This document shows positions 20,386 to 27,812 of a stretch of 27,812 nucleotides of DNA, one piece after another. This DNA is from Trachelipus rathkii (lineage: Eukaryota; Arthropoda; Malacostraca; Isopoda; Trachelipodidae), in contig JABUQX010002939.1 in the NCBI GenBank assembly GCA_015478945.1, positions 20,001 through 47,812 of the forward strand. The letters are read 5' to 3'. Numbering within the stretch: position 1 is the stretch's first letter; each line of letters opens with the position of its first letter. Position numbers and translations under genes: made by a program. The notes beneath the pieces were generated by a model. It ran no database searches and had not been told where the DNA came from. It saw nothing but the letters and a program-made list of their open reading frames with translations.

Positions 20386-21345
20386 CTTAGATATTAATCA
20401 GCAAAACACTCCTACTTAGATATTAATCAGCAAAACACTCCTACTTAGTTTAAATCATTATCATCATATTTCAAATATCGATATTCAATATCAAACCCTA
20501 AATCTAAAATTAACCTAAATTTATACGTAATATAATAAATCACGTTCAAAATTCTTTGTAGGCGGCACAAATTCACGTCACTGTTCAATTCTCACTTCCG
20601 ATTAGTAACACGGCAATGTTCGTGAGACCTGTGATAATAATTTAGCACAAAAGTTTATTAAACAATGAAATGAGAAATGTTACCTGTTAATTTTCAAACA
20701 CAATAGCAAATATCGAAATTTTTTATAAATAAAAAAGTCACGTATTAATAAATCTTAAGACCAACTGAGTAAATGTTGAACTTCAAATATGGAAAGGTTA
20801 CTTACTAACCAATCCCTGCAACGTAATACTCAACACTATAAACATTCCAAACATGAGAGAGGCTTCATAATTTGCAATCGAATTCAAGTTACGTCTTAAC
20901 TTCAGGCAGGCAGGAGAACATTGATTCAACTGTTTTCCGTTTTCGAGTCAATTGAACTTAGCAGCAAACACAATGATTAACATCTTTTTTTCTTCCTTAT
21001 AAATTTCCACCTATGTAAATTCCTGTTTATTCGCCTGGTCTACAGGCTCGGTCCCTAGAATCAATCCCTATTAAAAATAAATACCTATTAAATAATAATT
21101 CTTAACACTTTAAGCAACAATAACAAACCTCTTAATTTATATTCTTACCGTTTTTTCCACGGGATCTTTTCTTATTAGTTGCCTTACTCCTGTTATCCTT
21201 TTACGTCCTGGGCACCGAACAATCTGATCTTGGTGAGATGTCTTATAGAATCTAAACTTTTTTAAAACTAACCTTTTCCATCATGCCTTAGAATCCGTTT
21301 AGTTGGTTCCTCATCTCCTTATATTCCTCCCTCCTCAAGTTTGGA
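20386..21345. repeat. Direct repeat U, copy 2, right half
   Basis: Starts with the doubled AGCAAAACACTCCTACTTAG and follows copy 3 to TTAGTTGGTTCCTCATCTCC TTATA at 21320-21324. On the minus strand the purine tract GAGGAGGGAGGAATA touches this end (about 21325-21340), which resembles a polypurine tract next to a 3' LTR. Confidence 0.78.
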
Positions 21346-21609
21346 AGCCAAACTTAAAAAGAAGGAAAAAAACAAACACAAAAAAGAGAGAAAAAAAAGT
21401 AATGCATCGATACTTATACTCACTAATCCTGTTTCTCCTTTACCTTCGGTTTATTCCTATTAAACTGTTCCTGTAACCAGTTTTTACAAATTTTTTCATC
21501 TTCCAACTGTTGGATGGCAATTGCTCCTTCTAATTTTTCTTGTTCCCCCATACTCTTTTGCTGTTCCTCATTTCCTTTATTCTTTGCCCAATGTCCCTTT
21601 AATGGGCAA

Positions 21610-23190
<1,581 letters not shown>

Positions 23191-24175
23191 TTAAAAAACA
23201 CATGAATACCTTTTCCTTTCAACAGAATAGCTGGTTCGGTGACAGGAATTGTAAAGTAAAAATAAAATAAAAAAGATCGTTTATTTACGCTCAAAATATG
23301 GGTTATAAGATAAGTTTCTCCTTCGAAATGCATGAAGTAAAAGGTGTTGAGTGAAATGTAAGATCTGATGAAAGGCTCACGTTGATTCAGTAGATCTAAA
23401 TTATTTAGAAGAACACGCAACCAAGTAGACTCGGCTACGGAGAGAAGGTAGACCTCTGTTATTCACAAGCAGACTGTGAATAAGAAAATAATGTAGCCAA
23501 GTTATAAAGCATAGCGGTACACACACCTGAAGGTAGACTTACACTAAGTAACTAATGTTTTTTAGAGGTAGACTCCTTCTTTTTTCACAGTAGACATGAA
23601 ATTAATACTGCGGTAGAACCACTGTTTTGCGCATGTGGTAGACCACACTTGAAAGTAGACCTTACAGTTGCTCGAAAGCAAATCTTGGTAGACCTAGATT
23701 TTGTGTTTTTAATGGTGGTAGTTTGAAAAGCATTATCCGTTTTAGAAAGGTTTATCTTTTGAAGCACTATTAAACTTCAGTTGGAGTTGTAGGATCACTT
23801 TACAAAAAGCATCTGTGATATCATCGTGTGCCACTCTCAAAACCTTTGACTTCTATATTCTTTAGGTCTATCCAGAGTAAACCTTTTCCCAGTTGGTTTC
23901 TACAACCTCTGTATAACACTCATTCTTCATTACATACATATGTTCTCACCTCTCTCTACAGGACTCCATATCCTTGCAGGTAATATCGTCTTTCTGTTTC
24001 TCTCTTCCTGAAAGTTTCACGATCACTAATCAAGTTTCAGTAATTTTGTCCATCGTGACTACTTCCACTTCATTTCACGGCTCAACTTTCTCTCAACCAT
24101 AGAACTTTGTGTGTCGAGGTCGCTGTTCACCATCCTGTATGAATCACTTCCATGTACTGGTCTTAAGTTCTAACT
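23191..24175. other. Noncoding region with scattered GTAGAC words
   Basis: No convincing gene. Between 23423 and 23690 the + strand holds GTAGAC at about nine irregularly spaced places, most in the form (A/G)GTAGAC(C/T). From about 23780 to 24175 the sequence is pyrimidine-rich without recognisable features. Confidence 0.45.
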
Positions 24176-25232
24176 TTAAACATTATTTACAATTGATGTC
24201 CCCCGGACATCCGGTATTTCTGTACCTTTTTCAACATACACTAGTGGTTCTATAGGGACTATACTCAATTCCTCTTCTATAACTTCTTCATTCTTGCATG
24301 AACTTTGGGACTCCGTTGCCATACACAATGGTAACTCAGTGGTTGGTTCGCCATCTTCTCTGACGATGTCTGAAGATTGTGGTACAGACGGTTCCTCTCT
24401 AAAATTTTCATCCTTTTCCAAACTCGCCATTCCATGAGTATGATCAGTTTTCTCGGCGTTGCGCCCTACAACAGATTCTTCTTGTGAATCTTCATCAGCA
24501 TGCTCGGCGATGGGGAATAGCAATTCTCTTTGAATTTGCCCGTCCTTCTTAAAATGAGGACCTCGACACACAGTCATCTTATCGTCAAGTTTGGCTGATA
24601 CGGGGGTAATGCACCTTCGACATTCCCAATAACCAAATCATACACGACTTCCGGCAGCACTGCTGCGGTCGTCCTAACCCACACAGTAGGGTGTCCACAT
24701 ATAGTACGCAGGCGGAACCTCTTTCACGTTTGTCCAACATCATCGTTAATATTATACCAATATAACATTCTTTAGGTCACGTACTTTCTCAGCACGAACA
24801 ACAAAATTGCACTACTGTCAGGAGTCATCTTGAAGGATATCCGTTCACGTCCATAAGTTATAAGTAAGTGATGCCGAAAATTTTCATTTTTCGCCACTTT
24901 CGTCGTTTTCAGTAGGGAGATTCGGCTCTTCACCTGATCCATTCAGGGACTTTATTGCCATTCTGAAAACTCCGGATGACTACGTTTTTTCCTCCTACTT
25001 TTGCTCCTTTTAGTACTCTGTCCTCTCCCACTATTGTTGAAATATGGAGGGGCTCTGCTAATCTCCTGGTGAGTGTCCTCTCTCGAAACCTGTAGCACAT
25101 GACCACAAGCACTGGGCTCAAACATGCTACTGCGACGATGTTCTGTCTCGTCGCTGTTTCCGCTACTCGCTCTTTTCTCCGCATGTTAATTTGGTCGTGA
25201 TTGCGCGTTGCCATTACTTTTTTGATTATCAA
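24176..25232 (-). pseudogene. pol: Protease-region remnant of a second Gmr1-like element
   Basis: Downstream of the gag at 25261-26345 on the same strand. The clearest piece is AAVLPEVVYDLVIGNVEGA (about 24680-24615), the C-terminal part of the retropepsin region in this element type. After a frameshift the frame from 24577 continues MTVCRGPHFKKDGQIQREL and a long acidic linker (HADEDSQEESV, EEVIEEELSIVP) to a stop at 24176. The frame 25232-24930 is basic and may be the region around a nucleocapsid knuckle, but no intact CCHC is visible. The active-site DTG was not found. Integrase and RT do not follow, so the element is truncated near 24150. Confidence 0.55.
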
Positions 25233-25260
25233 TTTCTAAAATTAACCATTTCCTCTCGAT

Positions 25261-26345
25261 CTATAATTTGTGTTTACTATTGTGATTACTTTTATCTGTG
25301 TGATTATGATTCCGTGCGTGACTGGATATAAACTTCAAATGATGGGCTTCCATGTAATTCTCTGAACTTACAATGATTTCTTCTAGTACTTTATTTTTCT
25401 CCTTTAAATACACCGAAAGTTCCTTTGGGACTGTACTAAGATACTTGTCAACTGAGAAAAATTCTATCAGATCATCGGTAGTCATTTTTACGTTTGCCGC
25501 GGCAATCCATTTTCGTAGGGCCTCCATAATCTTCTGAAGGTATACCCTGGGATTATCATCCTCAGTAGGATTCATACTTTTGTACTTAGCACCATATCCA
25601 CTTTCCGTGAGATCGTACCTTATCAACAGGGCTCTTCAATTTATCATAACTTTTCAACTCTTCAACAGTCAGATTGTTGAAAACTTTAACGGCTTTACCG
25701 GTAAGAAATGATCCTAAAATAAATGCTTGTTTCTCCTTGGGGACGTCATTCGACTCCGCTTGTTTCTCAAACATCAATAAGTACTCTTCGATGTCGTTTA
25801 CTTTTTCATCGAAATATGGAAACTTTAGTTTTGGGTATTTGTTGGTGTAGGAAGTGCTGTGACTGTTCTGAGAGCTTTGAGAAGCTATTGCAACATCATG
25901 CTGACGTTGACGGTCCCCAGCGTCTAACTTCATCTGTAACATTCTCTCCTCCGCTTCTCTTGCATCCTTCTCTGCTTCTAACTTAGTTTTCTGAGCCTCG
26001 GCTTCAACCTTAGCTTTCTGCATTTCAGCTTCAAGCTTAGCTTTCTCTGCTTCGGCTTCGAGCTAAGCTTTTTCTCTCCGTTCTTCTGCTTCAAGCGCTA
26101 ATTTCTTCTCCTCCAATGCGGCAGCTACCTTCTGTTGCTCAAGTTCTTTTTCCTTAGCTAACTTCTGTTGCTCCAACTCTTTTTTTCTTAGCTAACTTCT
26201 GTTGCTCCAGCTCTTTTTGAATTTGGAGTTTGCCTAGTTCTATCTCCGCTTCTTTAGCTAATCTCTCCTTCAACATGTTAGTAGCTTCCTTACCAGACAG
26301 ACCCAATGACTTACACATTTCCACAAATTCGGTGTTAGAAGCCAT
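25261..26345 (-). pseudogene. gag: Gag of a second Gmr1-like element
   Basis: ATG 26345 gives MASNTEFVEMCKSLGLSGKE, clearly related to the gag start at 19405. A long Ala/Glu/Lys/Gln coiled coil follows. A T-run near 26185 shifts the frame, and a stop interrupts the coil near 26063. From 26023 the frame reads KYPKLKFPYFDEKVNDIEEY and LLMFEKQAESNDVPKEKQAF, then FLTGKAVKVFNNLTVEELKS, the retrotransposon gag core. After a shift near 25610 come IRYDLTESGYGAKYKSMNP and NPRVYLQKIMEALRKWIAAA, and the frame ends in a His/Asn-rich tail at 25261. Only a few lesions, so it is younger than the gag at 18500-19405. Confidence 0.75.
26155..26217. repeat. Tandem duplication in the gag coiled coil
   Basis: TTAGCTAACTTCTGTTGCTC with the following CAACTCTTTTT is repeated about 33 bp apart. 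It encodes repeated Gln/Leu/Ala/Lys heptads on the minus strand. A longer T-run in one unit causes the frameshift. Confidence 0.75.
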
Positions 26346-26500
26346 TATTACAACTTACTTTCACAAAAATCTACTTTAGAATAAACTGTTTGTCAAAAAG
26401 TCACTTTTTTCAACGCACGAATCACAATCACTTTTCCTGCAAAATTTTCAAAATTTGCTCTCCATAATACACGCAGGAAAATAAACTTATTTCAACAAAA

Positions 26501-26519
26501 TTATATATATATATATATA

Positions 26520-26558
<39 letters not shown>

Positions 26559-26610
26559 TAAATATATATATATATTATATAATATATATATATATATATA
26601 TACTATTATA
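26501..26610. repeat. (TA)n microsatellite
   Basis: Compound TA array about 160 bp upstream of the second gag start. The segment 26346-26500 carries no recognisable LTR. Confidence 0.95.
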
Positions 26611-26762
26611 TATAACTTTAATAATCCGTGTAAAATTTTCAAACCTGTGGGAAAATAGTATTTTAGTCCTTTGACCCAAACGAGTAAAGTCAAAATCTCA
26701 AAAATCCTATTTTCACTCACCGACTTTTGCAATTTTTACGCGCCTATCATACAACATACCAA

Positions 26763-27098
<336 letters not shown>

Positions 27099-27403
27099 AA
27101 AAATTTAGCTAAAAATAGTTTAAGGTCAGTAAACTAGTTTGTGTTTGGGCCATCTGTGAAAAAGAAGAAAACGAAAATAAAGGTAGTTATCTTCTTCAAA
27201 GGAGAAAAGCAAAGAAATATTTTGCAACGCCGAAGCAGTTCTGTTTTGACAAAAATTTAGCTAAAAATAGTTTAAGGTCAGTAAACTAGTTTGTGTTTGG
27301 GCCATCTGTGAAAAAGAAGAAAACGAAAATAAAGGTAGTTATCTTCCTTCAAAGGAGAAAAGCAAAGAAATATTTTGCAACGCCGAAGCAGTTCTGTTTT
27401 GAC
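27099..27403 (+). repeat. 152/153-bp tandem duplication
   Basis: 27099-27250 and 27251-27403 are the same apart from one extra C in the second copy. Each contains the sequence coding for the segment just before the phosphatase active site, so the duplication includes the 5' edge of the phosphatase fragment. Confidence 0.93.
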
Positions 27404-27625
27404 GTAGATTCAACAGTTATCAGAGATGAAGGACTCGTTCAATTAGAACGAATTGTGGCAAAGCAGAACAAGTTAAGAAAAAAAAAATAACGGAAGAAGC
27501 AATGAGAGGTGGTGTTGAGTTTAGGGATGCATTACGAGCAAGATTAAACCTTATAGACCGTCGATAGAGACAGTACGAAGTTTCATTAGGGAAAATACTC
27601 CAAAACTTTTAAAAATATCGAGTAA
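27360..27625 (+). pseudogene. PSPH: Phosphoserine phosphatase N-terminal fragment, frameshifted
   Basis: Phosphoserine phosphatase performs the last step of serine synthesis and belongs to the HAD hydrolases. Seen in sequence: KEIFCNAEAVLF in one frame, a shift at the TTTT run near 27397, then DVDSTVIRDEGLVQL (27401 on) with both motif I aspartates. An A-run at about 27477-27487 shifts the frame into ITEEAMRGGVEFRDALRARL (27487-27545), the cap-domain start. A third shift near 27559 leads to PSIETVRSFIRENTPKL (about 27560-27610). After TPKL the sequence no longer resembles the family, and motifs II-IV are absent, so only the first part of the domain is there. No intron is visible. Two of the three shifts lie in homopolymers and could be sequencing errors, but the third and the truncation do not. 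Confidence 0.82.
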
Positions 27626-27812
27626 CAACCTGATTGGGAAAGTTGTGGGGAGTCGAGTGATTGAGAGAAGATATAAGGAACTCTCACGACTTGAAGGAAT
27701 AAGTATAGTGCAGTATATTATACTTACGCATTCAGTTTTGCGGTGGCTAACACTAATTGTGACTTTTTACTTTGAATTTATGCGTAGTTTTAAGTTAGTA
27801 TAGCTATAAATA
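27626..27812. other. Unassigned sequence at the window end
   Basis: Open in one + frame for some distance after the phosphatase similarity ends, but with no recognisable protein words. The window ends here, so a link to further exons cannot be judged. Confidence 0.35.

Overview
The window looks like intergenic DNA from an animal, most likely an arthropod and possibly a decapod crustacean (an inference, moderate confidence). Reasons: very AT-rich sequence, a dozen long (TA)n arrays, nested LTR retrotransposons, and decayed copies of animal genes (TDP2-like, phosphoserine phosphatase). There are no operons, bacterial-type intergenic signals or recognisable RNA genes, and I see no gene that is clearly intact.

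Layout. 1-530: TA arrays. 534-1779 (+): an intronless, many-times-frameshifted copy of tyrosyl-DNA phosphodiesterase 2 (TDP2), with the catalytic His-Trp-Gly site altered. 2040-3450: noncoding, with a hairpin and a GC-rich island. 3890-5190 (-): decayed copy of a large, uncharacterised animal multicopy protein family. 5396-5834 (-): unidentified protein remnant, possibly an endogenous viral fragment. 5880-7145: diverged duplication and some splice-like motifs.

7480-23080 is one nested repeat complex. Three copies of a ~1.4-1.6 kb direct repeat ('U') lie in the same orientation. The middle copy is split inside its TA array by a Ty3/Gypsy-class LTR element on the minus strand (LTRs 9557-10300 and 19545-20292). 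Read on the minus strand the element runs LTR, gag, protease, integrase, reverse transcriptase, RNase H, LTR. Integrase therefore lies upstream of RT, the Ty1/copia-like order described for Gmr1-type Ty3/Gypsy elements. Its integrase is itself interrupted by ~4.7 kb of foreign DNA bounded by a 101-bp duplication of integrase sequence. Inside that insert is a second LTR-flanked element (repeats 13287-13824 and 16446-16986) coding only for a BEL/Pao-like gag zinc-knuckle plus DUF1758-type protease protein, with no RT or integrase visible.

23200-24150 is noncoding with scattered GGTAGAC words. 24176-26345 (-) is the gag-protease end of another Gmr1-like element. 27099-27625 (+) is a broken, partly duplicated phosphoserine phosphatase fragment.

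The retroelement genes would have worked together as gag particle, protease, integrase and RT/RNase H, but every open frame now carries stops or shifts. I found no clear new enzymatic or defence system. The most notable items are the pol order of the main element, the RT-less LTR element inside it, the long duplication at the nesting junction, and TA arrays sitting at nearly every structural boundary.
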